This document shows positions 33,401-47,300 of a stretch of DNA of 64,000 bases, one piece after another; the first letter of the stretch is position 1, and each line of letters begins with the position of its first letter. Origin of the DNA: Mastigias papua (lineage: Eukaryota; Cnidaria; Scyphozoa; Rhizostomeae; Mastigiidae); the NCBI GenBank assembly GCA_964019165.1, contig OZ025281.1:3603240-3667239 (forward strand), in the 5' to 3' direction. Made by a program: the position numbers and the translations under genes. The notes below the pieces were generated by a model. The model saw nothing but the letters and a program-made list of their open reading frames with translations, ran no database searches and was not told the origin of the DNA.

Positions 33401-34711
33401 AATGATTGATTTTGATTGCAGATTGAAAAGTGATGAAAATGAGCAATTTTTGGCCAAAAAGTAAGGCTATAACCTTGGTATTTTGCCGACAACTGACCAA
33501 CATTGACATTGATTGAGTTCGATTCCAGATTGAAGAGTGACTACAATAAGCGATTTTTGGCCAAAAAGTAAGGCTATAACCTTGGTATTTTGCCAAAAAC
33601 TGACCACAATTCAAATTGATTGATTTTGATTACAGATTGAAACATGATAACAAAATAAGCGATTTTTGGCCAAAAAGTAAGGCTATAACCTTGGTATTTT
33701 GCCGAAAAATGACCAAAATTGACATTGATTGATTTTGATTGCAGATTGAAAGGTGATGAAAATGAGCGATTTTTGGACAAAAAGTAAGGCAATACCCTTG
33801 GTATTTTGCCGAGACATGACCAGAATTGACATTGATTGATTTTGATTGCAGATTTAAAAGTGATGAAAATGTGCGATTTTTGGCCAAAATGTAAGGCTAT
33901 AACCTTGGTATTTTGCCAAAAACTGACCAAAATTGACATTGATTGATTTTGATTGCAGATTGAAAAGTGATCAAAATGAGCGATGTTTTTCAACAACGTA
34001 AGGCTATAACCTTGGTATTCTGCCGACAAATGACCAAACTTGAAATTGATTGATTTTAATTGCAGATTTAAAAGTGATGAAAATGTGAGACTTTTGGCCA
34101 AAAAGTAAGGCTATAACCTTGGTATTTTGCCGAAAAATGACCACAATTGACATTGATTGATTTTGATTGCAGATTGAAAGGCGATGAAAATAAGCAATTT
34201 GTGGCCAAAAGGTAAGGCAATACCCTTGGTATTTTGCCGAAAAATGACCAGAATTGACATTGATTGATTTTGATTGCAGATTGAAAAGTGATGAAAGTGA
34301 GCGATGTCTTTCAACAACGTAAGGCTATAACCTTGGTATTTTGCCGAAAAATGACCAAACTTGAAATTGATTGATTTTGATTGCAGATTTAAAAGTGATG
34401 AAAATGTGCGATTTTTGGCCAAAAAGTAAGGCAATAACCTTGGTATTTTGCCGAAAAATGACCAAAATTGAAATTGATTGTTTTTGATTGCAGATTGAAA
34501 AGTGATTAAAATGAGCGATTTTTTACCACAAACTAAGGCTATAACCTTAGTATTTTGCCGACAAATGACCAAAATTGACATTGATTGATTTTGATTGCAG
34601 ATTGAAAGGTGATGAAAATGAGCAATTCTTGGCCACAAAGTAAGGCAATACCCTTGGTAATTTGCCGACAAAATGACCAAACTTGAAATTGATTGATTTT
34701 GATTGCAGATT
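30460..34711. repeat. Segmental duplication inside the array, 2681-bp offset (25 monomers)
   Basis: About 30460-32030 and 33141-34711 carry the same ordered series of variant monomers, for example the consecutive diagnostic variants TGACTACAATAAGCG, GAAACATGATAACAAAATAA and TTTTTGGACAAAAAGT. Scattered differences distinguish the two copies. Confidence 0.8.
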
Positions 34712-36790
34712 GAAAGGTGATGACAATGAGCGATTTTTGGCCAAAAAGTAAGGCAATACCCTTGGTATTTTGCCGAAAAATGACCAGAATTGACATTGAT
34801 TGATTTTGATTCCAGATTGAACAGTGATGACAATGAGCGATTTTTGGCCAAAAAGTAAGGCTATAACCTTGGTATTTCGCCGACAAATAACCACAATTCA
34901 CAATGATTGATTTTGATTGCAGATTGAAAAGTGATGAAAATGAGCAATTTTTGGCCAAAAAGTAAGGCTATAACCTTGGTATTTTGCCGACAAATCACCA
35001 CAATTGACATTGATTGATGTTGATTCCAGATTGAAAAGTAATGAAAATGAGCGATTTGTGGCCAAAAAGTAAGGCAGTACCCTTGGTATTTTGCCGAAAA
35101 ATGACCAGAATTGACATTGATTGATTTTGATTGCAGATTGAAAAGTGATGAAAATGAGCGATTTTTGGCCAAAAAGTAAGGCTATAACCTTGGTATTTTG
35201 CCGAGAAATGACCAATATTTACATTGATTGTTTTTGATTCCAGATTGAAAAGTGATGAAAATGAGCTATTTTTTACCACAAAATAAGGCTATAACCATGG
35301 TATTTTGCCAACAACTGACCACAATTGACATTGATTGAGTTTGTTCGCAGATTGAAGAGTGACTACAATGAGCGATTTTTGGCCAACAAGTAAGACTATA
35401 ATCTTGGTAGTTTGCCAAAAACTGACCACAATTCAAATTGATTGATTTTGATTGCAGATTGATACATGATAATAAAATAAGCGATTTTTGGCCAAAAAGT
35501 AAGGCTATAACCTTGGTATTTTGCCGAAAAATGACCAAAATTGACATTGATTGATTTTGATTGCAGATTGAAAGGTGATGAAAATGAGCGATTTTTGGAC
35601 AAAAAGTAAGGCAATACCCTTGGTATTTTGCCGAAACATGACCAGAATTGACATTGATTGATTTTGATTGCAGATTTAAAAGTGATGACCATGTGCGATT
35701 TTTGGCCAAAATGTAAGGCTATAACCTTGGTATTTTGCCAAAAACTGACCAAAATTGACATTGATTGATTTTGATTGCAGATTGAAAAGTGATCAAAATG
35801 AGCGATGTTTTTCAACAACGTAAGGCTATAACCTTGGTATTCTGCCGACAAATGACCAAACTTGAAATTGATTGATTTTAATTGCAGATTTAAAAGTGAT
35901 GAAAATGTGAGACTTTTGGCCATAAAGTAAGGCTATAACCTTGGTATTTTGCCGAAAAATGACCAAAATTGACATTGATTGATTTTGATTGCAGATTGAA
36001 AGGCGATGAAAATAAGCAATGTGTGGCCAAAAAGTAAGGCAATACCCTTGGTATTTTGCCGAAAAATGACCAGAATTGACATTGATTGATTTTGATTGCA
36101 GATTGAAAAGTGATGAAAATGAGCGATGTCTTTCAACAACGTAAGGCTATAACCTTGGTATTTTGCCGAAAAATGACCATACTTGAAATTGATTAATTTT
36201 GATTGCAGATTTAAAAGTGATGAAAATGTGCGATTTTTGGCCAAAAAGTAAGGCAATAACCTTGGTTTTTTGCCGAAAAATGACCAAAATTGAAATTGAT
36301 TGTTTTTGATTGCAGATTGAAAAGTGATTAAAATGAGCGATTTTTTACCACAAAGTAAGGCTATAACCTTGGTATTTTGCCGACAAATGACCAAAATTGA
36401 CATTGATTGATTTTGATTGCAGGTTGAAAGGTGATGAAAATGACCAATTCTTGGCCACAAAGTAAGGCAATACCCTTGGTAATTTGCCGACAAAATGACC
36501 AAACTTGAAATTGATTGATTTTGATTGCAGAGTGAAAGGTGATGAAAATGAGCGATTTTTGGCCAAACAGTAAGGCAATACCCTTGGTATTTTGCCGAAA
36601 AATGACCAGAATTGACATTGATTGATTTTGATTCCAGATTGAACAGTGATGACAATGAGCGATTTTTGGCCAAAAAGTAAGGCTATAACCTTGGTATTTT
36701 GCCGACAAATAACCACAATTCACAATGATTGATTTTGATTGCAGATTGAAAAGTGATGAAAATGAGCAATTTTTGGCCAAAAAGTAAGGC
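33640..36790. repeat. Segmental duplication inside the array, 1822-bp offset (17 monomers)
   Basis: The variant series at about 33640-34970 recurs at about 35460-36790. The block about 36683-37210 also repeats about 33360-33887 (3323-bp offset, 31 monomers), so this interval has been copied more than once. Confidence 0.78.
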
Positions 36791-38089
36791 TATAACCTTG
36801 GTATTTTGCCGACAACTGACCAACATTGACATTGATTGAGTTCGATTCCAGATTGAAGAGTGACTACAATAAGCGATTTTTGGCCAAAAGGTAAGGCTAT
36901 AACCTTGGTATTTTGCCAAAAACTGACCACAATTCAAATTGATTGATTTTGATTACAGATTGAAACATGATAACAAAATAAGCGAGTTTTGGCCAAAAAG
37001 TAAGGCTATAACCTTGGTATTTTGCCGAAAAATGACCAAAATTGACATTGATTGATTTTGATTGCAGATTGAAAGGTGATGAAAATGAGCGATTTTTGGA
37101 CAAAAAGTAAGGCAATACCCTTGGTATTTTGCCGAAACATGACCAGAATTGACATTGATTGATTTTGATTGCAGATTTAAAAGTGATGACCATGTGCGAT
37201 TTTTGGCCAAAATGTAAGGCTATAACCTTGGTATTTTGCCAAAAACTGACCAAACTTGAAATTGATTGATTTTGATTGCAGATTGAAAAGTGATCAAAAT
37301 GAGCGATGTTTTTCAACAACGTAAGGCTATAACCTTGGTATTCTGCCGACAAATGACCAAACTTGAAATTGATTGATTTTAATTGCAGATTTAAAAGTGA
37401 TGAAAATGTGCGATTTTTGGCCAAAAAGTAAGGCAATAACCTTGGTTTTTTGCCGAAAAATGACCAAAATTGAAATTGATTATTTTTGATTGCAGATTGA
37501 AAAGTGATTAAAATGAGCGATTTTTTACCACAAAGTAAGGCTATAACCTTGGTATTTTGCCGACAAATGACCAAAATTGACATTGATTGATTTTGATTGC
37601 AGATTGAAAGGTGATGAAAATGACCAATTCTTGGCCACAAAGTAAGGCAATACCCTTGGTAATTTGCCGACAAAATGACCAAACTTGACATTGATTGATT
37701 TTGATTGCAGATTGAAAGGCGATGAAAATAAGCAATTTGTGGCCAAAAACTAAGGCAATACCCTTGGTATTTTGCCGAAAAATGACCAGAATTGACATTG
37801 ATTGATTTTGATTGCAGATTGAAAAGTGATGAAAATGAGCGATGTCTTTCAACAACGTAAGGCTATAACCTTGGTATTCTGCCGACAAATGACCAAACTT
37901 GAAATTGATTGATTTTAATTGCAGATTTAAAAGTGATGAAAATGTGAGACTTTTGGCCATAAAGTAAGGCTATAACCTTGGTATTTTGCCGAAAAATGAC
38001 CAAAATTGACATTGATTGATTTTGATTGCAGATTGAAAGGTGATGAAAATGACCAATTCTTGGCCACAAAGTAAGGCAATACCCTTGGT

Positions 38090-40859
38090 AATTTGCCGAC
38101 AAAATGACCAAACTTGAAATTGATTGATTTTGATTGCAGATTGAAAGGTGATGAAAATGAGCGATTTTTGGCCAAAAAGTAAGGCAATACCCTTGGTATT
38201 TTGCCGAAAAATGACCAGAGTTGACATTGATTGATTTTGATTCCAGATTGAACAGTGATGACAATGAGCGATTTTTGGCGAAAAAGTAAGGCTATAACCT
38301 TGGTATTTCGCCGACAAATAACCACAATTCACAATGATTGATTTTGATTGCAGATTGAAAAGTGATGAAAATGAGCAATTTTTGGCCAAAAAGTAAGGCT
38401 ATAACCTTGGTATTTTGCCGACAAATCACCACAATTGACATTGATTGATGTTGATTCCAGATTGAAAAGTGATGAAAATGAGTGATTTTTGTCAACAAAG
38501 TAAGGCTATAACCTTGGTAGTTTGCCGAACAATGACCAAACTTGAAATTGATTGATTTTGATTGCAGATTTAAAAGTGATGAAAATGTGCGATTTTTGGC
38601 CAAAAAGTAAGGCTATAACCTTGGTATTTTACCGAAAAATGACCAAAATTGAAATTGATTGTTTTTGATTGCAGATTCAAAAGTAATGAAAATGAGCGAT
38701 TTGTGGCCAAAAAGTAAGGCAGTACCCTTGGTATTTTGCCGAAAAATGACCAGAATTGACATTGATTGATTTTGATTGCAGATTGAAAAGTGATGAAAAT
38801 GAGCGATTTTTGGCCAAAAAGTAAGGCTATAACCTTGGTATTTTGCCGAGAAATGACCAATATTTACATTGATTGTTTTTGATTGCAGATTGAAAAGTGA
38901 TGAAAATGAGCTATTTTTTACCACAATATAAGGCTATAACCATGGTATTTTGCCAACAACTGACCACAATTGACATTGATTGAGTTTGTTCGCAGATTGA
39001 AGAGTGACTACAATGAGCGATTTTTGGCCAAAAAGTAAGGCTATAACCTTGGTAGTTTGCCAAACACTGACCACAATTCAAATTGATTGATTTTGATTGC
39101 AGATTGATACATGATAACAAAATAGGCGATTTTTGGCCAAAAAGTAAGGCTATAACCTTGGTAGCTTGCCACAAACTGACCAAAATTGAAATTGATTGAT
39201 TTTGATTGCAGATTGACAAGTGATGAAAATGTGCGATTTTTGGTCACAAAGAAAGGCTATAACCTTGGTATTTTACCGAAATATGACCAACATTGACATT
39301 GATTGATTTTGATTGCAGATTGAAAGGTGATGAAAATGAGCGATTTTTGGCCAAAAAGTAAGGCTATAACCTTGGTAGTTTGCCAAACAATGACCAAACT
39401 TGAAATTGATTGATTGTGAGTGCAGATTTAAAAGTGATGAAAATGTGCGATTTTTGGCCAAAAAGTAAGGCTATAACCTTGGTAATTTGCCGACAAAATG
39501 ACCAAACTTGAAATTGATTGATTTTGATTGCAGATTGAAAGGTGATGAAAATGAGCGATTTTTGGCCAAAAAGTAAGGCAATACCCTTGGTATTTTGCCG
39601 AAAAATGACCAGAGTTGACATTGATTGATTTTGATTCCAGATTGAACAGTGATGACAATGAGCGATTTTTGGCGAAAAAGTAAGGCTATAACCTTGGTAT
39701 TTCGCCGACAAATAACCACAATTCACAATGATTGATTTTGATTGCAGATTGAAAAGTGATGAAAATGAGCAATTTTTGGCCAAAAAGTAAGGCTATAACC
39801 TTGGTATTTTGCCGACAAATCACCACAATTGACATTGATTGATGTTGATTCCAGATTGAAAAGTGATGAAAATGAGTGATTTTTGTCAACAAAGTAAGGC
39901 TATAACCTTGGTAGTTTGCCGAACAATGACCAAACTTGAAATTGATTGATTTTGATTGCAGATTTAAAAGTGATGAAAATGTGCGATTTTTGGCCAAAAA
40001 GTAAGGCTATAACCTTGGTATTTTACCGAAAAATGACCAAAATTGAAATTGATTGTTTTTGATTGCAGATTCAAAAGTAATGAAAATGAGCGATTTGTGG
40101 CCAAAAAGTAAGGCAGTACCCTTGGTATTTTGCCGAAAAATGACCAGAATTGACATTGATTGATTTTGATTGCAGATTGAAAAGTGATGAAAATGAGCGA
40201 TTTTTGGCCAAAAAGTAAGGCTATAACCTTGGTATTTTGCCGAGAAATGACCAATATTTACATTGATTGTTTTTGATTGCAGATTGAAAAGTGATGAAAA
40301 TGAGCTATTTTTTACCACAATATAAGGCTATAACCATGGTATTTTGCCAACAACTGACCACAATTGACATTGATTGAGTTTGTTCGCAGATTGAAGAGTG
40401 ACTACAATGAGCGATTTTTGGCCAAAAAGTAAGGCTATAACCTTGGTAGTTTGCCAAACACTGACCACAATTCAAATTGATTGATTTTGATTGCAGATTG
40501 ATACATGATAACAAAATAGGCGATTTTTGGCCAAAAAGTAAGGCTATAACCTTGGTAGCTTGCCACAAACTGACCAAAATTGAAATTGATTGATTTTGAT
40601 TGCAGATTGACAAGTGATGAAAATGTGCGATTTTTGGTCACAAAGAAAGGCTATAACCTTGGTATTTTACCGAAATATGACCAACATTGACATTGATTGA
40701 TTTTGATTGCAGATTGAAAGGTGATGAAAATGAGCGATTTTTGGCCAAAAAGTAAGGCTATAACCTTGGTAGTTTGCCAAACAATGACCAAACTTGAAAT
40801 TGATTGATTGTGAGTGCAGATTTAAAGGTGATGAAAATGTGCGATTTTTGGCCAAAAAG
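38090..40859. repeat. Tandem duplication of a 13-monomer block, 1394 bp
   Basis: About 38090-39465 and 39484-40859 are near-identical and adjacent. Rare variants are shared, such as TTTTTGGCGAAAAAGT and CACAAAGAAAGG. Very few differences were noticed, suggesting a recent event. Confidence 0.85.
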
Positions 40860-41439
40860 TAAGGCTATAACCTTGGTATTTTGCCAAAAACTGACCACAA
40901 TTCAAATTGATTGATTTTGATTACAGATTGAAACATGATAACAAAATAAGCGATTTTTGGCCAAAAAGTAAGGCTATAACCTTGGTATTTTGCCGACAAA
41001 TGACCAAAATTGACATTGATTGATTTTGATTGCAGATTGAAAGGTGATGAAAATGAGCGATTTTTGGACAAAAAGTAAGGCAATACCCTTGGTATTTTGC
41101 CGAAAAATGACCAGAATTGACATTGATTGATTTTGATTGCATATTTAAAAGTGATGAAAATGTGCGATTTTTGGCCAAAACGTAAGGCTATAACGTTGGT
41201 ATTTTGCCAAAAACTGACCAAAATTGACATTGATTGATTTTGATTGCAGATTGAAAAGTGATGAAAATGAGCGATGTTTTTCAACAACGTAAGGCTATAA
41301 CCTTGGTATTTTGCCAAAAAATGACCAAACTTGAAATTGATTGATTTTGATTGCAGATTTAAAAGTGATGAAAATGTGCGATTTTTGGCCAAAAAGTAAG
41401 GCTATAACCTTGGTATTTTGCCGAAATATGACCAGAATT

Positions 41440-44400
41440 GACATTGATTGAATTTGATTGCAGATTTAAAAGTGATGAAAATGTGCGATTTTTGGCCAAA
41501 ACGTAAGGCTATAACCTTGGTATTTTGCCAAAAACTGACCAAAATTGACATTGATTGATTTTGATTGCAGATTGAAAAGTGATGAAAATGAGCGATGTTT
41601 TTCAACAACGTAAGGCTATAACCTTGGTATTTTGCCGAAAAATGACCAAACTTGAAATTGATTGATTTTGATTGCAGATTTACAAGTGATGAAAATATGC
41701 GATTTTTGGCCAAAAAGTAAGGCTATAACCTTGATAGTTTGCCAAAAACTGACCACAATTCAAATTGATTGATTTTGATTGCAGATTGATACATGATAAC
41801 AAAATAAGCGATTTTTGGCCAAAAAGTAAGGCTATAACCTTGGTATTTTGCCACAAACTGACCAAAATTGAAATTGATTGATTTTGATTGCAGATTGAAA
41901 AGTGATGAAAATGTGCGATTTTTGGTCACAAAGTAAGGCTATAACCTTGGTATTTTACCGAAATATGACCAACATTGACATTGATTGATTTTGATTGCAG
42001 ATTGAAAGGTGATGAAAATGAGCGATTTTTGGCCAAAAAGTAAGGCAATACCCTTGATATTTTGCCGAAAAATGACCAGAATTGACATTGATTGATTTTG
42101 ATTCCAGATTGAACAGTGATGACAATGAGCGATTTTTGGCCAAAAAGTAAGGCTATAACCTTGGTATTTCGCCGACAAATAACCACAAGTCACAACGATT
42201 GATTTTGATTGCAGATTGAAAAGTGATGAAAATGTGCGATTTTTGGTCACAAAGTAAGGCTATAACCTTGGTATTTTGCCGAAAAATGACCAAAATTGAA
42301 ATTGATTGTTGTTGATTGCAGATTCAAAAGTAATGAAAATGAGCGATTTGTGGCCAAAAAGTAAGGCAGTACCCTTGGTATTTCGCCGACAAATAACCAC
42401 AAGTCACAATGATTGATTTTGATTGCAGATTGAAAAGTGATGAAAATGAGCAATTTTTGGCCAAAAAGTAAGGCTATAGCCTTGGTATTTTGCCGACAAA
42501 TCACCACAATTGACATTGATTGATGTTGATTCCAGATTGAAAAGTGATTAAAATGAGCTATTTTTTACCACAAAATAAGGCTGTAACCTTGGTATTTTGC
42601 CGACAACTGACCAACATTGACATTGATTGAGTTTGATCGCAGATTGAAGAGTGACTACAATAAGCGATTTTTGGCCAAAAAGTAAGGCTATAACCTTGGT
42701 ATTTTGCCAAAAACTGACCACAATTCAAATTGATTGATTTTGATTGCAGATTGAAACATGATAACAAAATAAGCGATTCTTGGCCAAAACGTAAGGCTAT
42801 AACCTTGGTATTTTGCCGAGAAATGACCAAAATTGACATTGATTGATTTTGATTGCAGATTGAAAGGTGATGAAAATGAGCAATTCTTGGACAAAAAGTA
42901 AGGCAATACCCTTGGTATTTTGCCGAAAAATGACCAGAATTGACATTGATTGATTTTGATTGCAGATTTAAAAGTGATGAAAATGTGCGATTTTTGGCCA
43001 AAATGTAAGGCTATAACGTTGGTATTTTGCCAAAAACTGACCAAAATTGACATTGATTGATTTTGATTGCAGATTTAAAAGTGATGAAAATGTGCGATTT
43101 TTGGCCAAAAAGTAAGGCTATAACCTTGGTATTTTGCCAAAAACTGACCACAATTCAAATTGATTGATTTTGATTACAGATTGAAACATGATAACAAAAT
43201 AAGCGATTTTTGGCCAAAAAGTAAGGCTATAACCTTGGTATTTTGCCGAGAAATGACCAAAATTGACATTTATTGATATTGATTGCAGATTGAAAGGTGA
43301 TGAAAATGAGCGATTTTTGGACAAAAAGTAAGGCAATACCCTTGGTATTTTGCCGAAAAATGACCAGAATTGACATTGATTGATTTTGATTGCATATTTA
43401 CAAGTGATGAAAATGTGCGATTTTTGGCCAAAACGTAAGGCTATAACGTTGGTATTTTGCCAAAAACTGACCAAAATTGACATTGATTGATTTTGATTGC
43501 AGATTGAAAAGTGATGAAAATGAGCGATGTTTTTCAACAACGTAAGGCTATAACCTTGGTATTTTGCCGAAAAATCACCAAACTTGAAATTGATTGATTT
43601 TGATTTCAGATTTAAAAGTGATGAAAATGTGCGATTTTTGGCCAAAAAGTAAGGCAATAACCTTGGTATTTTGCCGAAATATGACCAACATTGACATTGA
43701 TTGAATTTGATTGCAGATTTAAAAGTGATGAAAATGTGCGATTTTTGGCCAAAACGTAAGGCTATAACCTTGGTATTTTGCCAAAAACTGACCAAAATTG
43801 ACATTGATTGATTTTGATTGCAGATTGAAAAGTGATGAAAATGAGCGATGTTTTTCAACAACGTAAGGCTATAACCTTGGTATTTTGCCGAAAAATGACC
43901 AAACTTGAAATTGATTGATTTTGATTGCAGATTTACAAGTGATGAAAATGTGCGATTTTTGGCCAAAAAGTAAGGCTATAACCTTGGTAGTTTGCCAAAA
44001 ACTGACCACAATTCAAATTGATTGATTTTGATTGCAGATTGATACATGATAACAAAATAAGCGATTTTTGGCCAAAAAGTAAGGCTATAACCTTGGTATT
44101 TTGCCACAAACTGACCAAAAGTGAAATTGATTGATTTTGATTGCAGATTGAAAAGTGATGAAAATGTGCGATTTTTGGTCACAAAGTAAGGCTATAACCT
44201 TGGTATTTTACCGAAATATGACCAACATTGACATTGATTGATTTTGATTGCAGATTGAAAGGTGATGAAAATGAGCGATTTTTTGCCAAAAAGTAAGGCA
44301 ATACCCTTGATATTTTGCCGAAAAATGACCAGAATTGACATTGATTGATTTTGATTCCAGATTGAACAGTGATGACAATGAGCGATTTTTGGCCAAAAAG

Positions 44401-44990
44401 TAAGGCTATAACCTTGGTATTTCGCCGTCAAATAACCACAAGTCACAATGATTGATTTTGATTGCAGATTGAAAAGTGATGAAAATGTGCGATTTTTGGT
44501 CACAAAGTAAGGCTATAACCTTGGTATTTTGCCGAAAAATGACCAAAATTGAAATTGATTGTTGTTGATTGCAGATTCAAAAGTAATGAAAATGAGCGAT
44601 TTGTGGCCAAAAAGTAAGGCAGTACCCTTGGTATTTCGCCGACAAATAACCACAAGTCACAATGATTGATTTTGATTGCAGATTGAAAAGTGATGAAAAT
44701 GAGCAATTTTTGGCCAAAAAGTAAGGCTATAGCCTTGGTATTTTGCCGACAAATCACCACAATTGACATTGATTGATGTTGATTCCAGATTGAAAAGTGA
44801 TTAAAATGAGCTATTTTTTACCACAAAATAAGGCTGTAACCTTGGTATTTTGCCGACAACTGACCAACATTGACATTGATTGAGTTTGATCGCAGATTGA
44901 AGAGTGACTACAATAAGCGATTTTTGGCCAAAAAGTAAGGCTATAACCTTGGTATTTTGCCAAAAACTGACCACAATTCAAATTGATTGA
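41440..44990. repeat. Segmental duplication, 2253-bp offset (21 monomers)
   Basis: About 41440-42730 and 43690-44990 share the same variant order, including AAGGCAATACCCTTGATATT and the pairing of AACCACAAGTCACAA with the AAGGCTATAGCCTTGG unit. Confidence 0.78.
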
Positions 44991-47300
44991 TTTTGATTGC
45001 AGATTTAAAAGTGATGAAAATGTGCGATTTTTGGCCAAAATGTAAGGCTATAACGTTGGTATTTTGCCAAAAACTGACCAAAATTGAAATTGATTGATTT
45101 TGATTGCAGATTGAAAAGTGATCAAAATGAGCGATGTTTCTCAACAACGTAAGGCTATAACCTTGGTATTTTGCCGAAAAATGACCAGAATTGACATTGA
45201 TTGATTTTGATTGCAGATTGAAAGGCGATGAAAATGAGCAATTTGTGGCCAAAAAGTAAGGCAATACCCTTGGTATTTTGCCGAAAAATGACCGGAATTG
45301 ACATTGATTGATTTTGATTGCAGATTGAAAAGTGATGAAAATGAGCGATTTTTGGCCAAAAAGTAAGGCTATAACCTTGGTATTTTGCCGAGAAATGACC
45401 AATATTTACATTGATTGTTTTTGATTGCAGATTGAAAAGTGATGAAAATGAGCTATTTTTTACCACAAAATAAGGCTATAACCATGGTAATTTGCCAACA
45501 ACTGACCACAATTGACATTGATTGAGTTTGTTCGCAGATTGAAGAGTGACTACAATGAGCGATTTTTGGCCAAAAAGTAAGGCTATAACCTTGGTAGTTT
45601 GCCAAAAACTGACCAAAATTCAAATTGATTGATTTTGATTGCAGATTGATACATGATAACAAAATAAGCGATTTTTGGCCAAAAAGTAAAGCTATAACCT
45701 TGGTAGTTTGCCACAAACTGGCCAAAATTGAAATTGATTGATTTTGATTGCAGATTTAAATGTGATGAAAATGTGCGATTTTTGGTCACAAAGTAAGGCT
45801 ATAACCTTGGTATTTTACCGAAATATGACCAACATTGACATTGATTGATTTTGATTGCAGATTGAAAGACGATGAAAATGAGCGATTTTTGGCCAAAAAG
45901 TAAGGCAATACCCTTGGTATTTTGCCGAAAAATGACCAGAATTGACATTGATTGATTTTGATTCCAGATTGAACAGTGATGACAATGAGCGATTTTTGGC
46001 CAAAAAGTAAGGCTATAACCTTGGTATTTCGCCGACAAATAACCACAATTCACAATGATTGATTTTGATTGCAGATTGAAAAGTGATGACAATGAGCAAT
46101 TTTTGGCCAAAAAGTAAGGCTATAACCTTGGTATTTTGCCGACAAATCACCACAATTGACATTGATTGATGTTGATTCCAGATTGAAAAGTGATGAAAAT
46201 GAGCTATTTTTTACCACAAAATAAGGCTGTAACCTTGGTATTTTGCCAACAACTGACCAACATTGACATTGATTGAGTTTGATCGCAGATTGAAGAGTGA
46301 CTACAATAAGCGATTTTTGGCCAAAAAGTAAGGCTATAACCTTGGTATTTTGCCAAAACCTGACCACAATTCAAATTGATTGATTTTGATTGCAGATTGA
46401 CACATGATAACAAAATAAGCGATTCTTGGCCAAAACGTAAGGCTATAACCTTGGTATTTTGCCGAGAAATGACCAAAATTGACATTGATTGATTTTGATT
46501 GCAGATTGAAAGGTGATGAAAATGAGCAATTTATGGACAAAAAGTAAGGCAATACCCTTGGTATTTTGCCGAAAAATGACCAGAATTGACATTGATTGAT
46601 TTTGATTGCAGATTTAAAAGTGATGAAAATGTGCGATTTTTGGCCAAAAAGTAAGGCAATAACCTTGGTATTTTGCCGAAAAATGACCAAAATTGAAATT
46701 GATTGTTTTTGATTCCAGATTCAAAAGTAATGAAAATGAGCGATTTGTGGCCAAACAGTAAGGCAGTACCCTTGGTATTTTGCCGACAAATGACCAGAAT
46801 TGACATTGATTGATTTTGATTGCAGATTGAAAAGTGATGAAAATGAGCGATTTTTGGCCAAAAAGTAAGGCTATAACCTTGGTATTTTGCCGAGAAATGA
46901 CCAATATTTACATTGATTGTTTTTGATTCCAGATTGAAAAGTGATGAAAATGAGCTATTTTTGACCACAAAATAAGGCTATAACCATGGTATTTTGCCAA
47001 CAACTGACCACAATTGACATTGATTGAGTTTGTTCGCAGATTGAAGAGTGACTACAATGAGCGATTTTTGGCCAAAAAGTAAGGCTATAACCTTGGTAGT
47101 TTGCCAACAACTGACCACAATTCAAATTGATTGATTTTGATTGCAGATTGATACATGATAACAAAATAAGCGATTTTTGGCCAAAAAGTAAGGCTATAAC
47201 CTTGGTATTTTGCCACAAACTGACCAAAATTGAAATTGATTGATTTTGATTGCAGATTGAAAAGTGATGAAAATGAGCGATGTTTTTCAACAACGTAAGG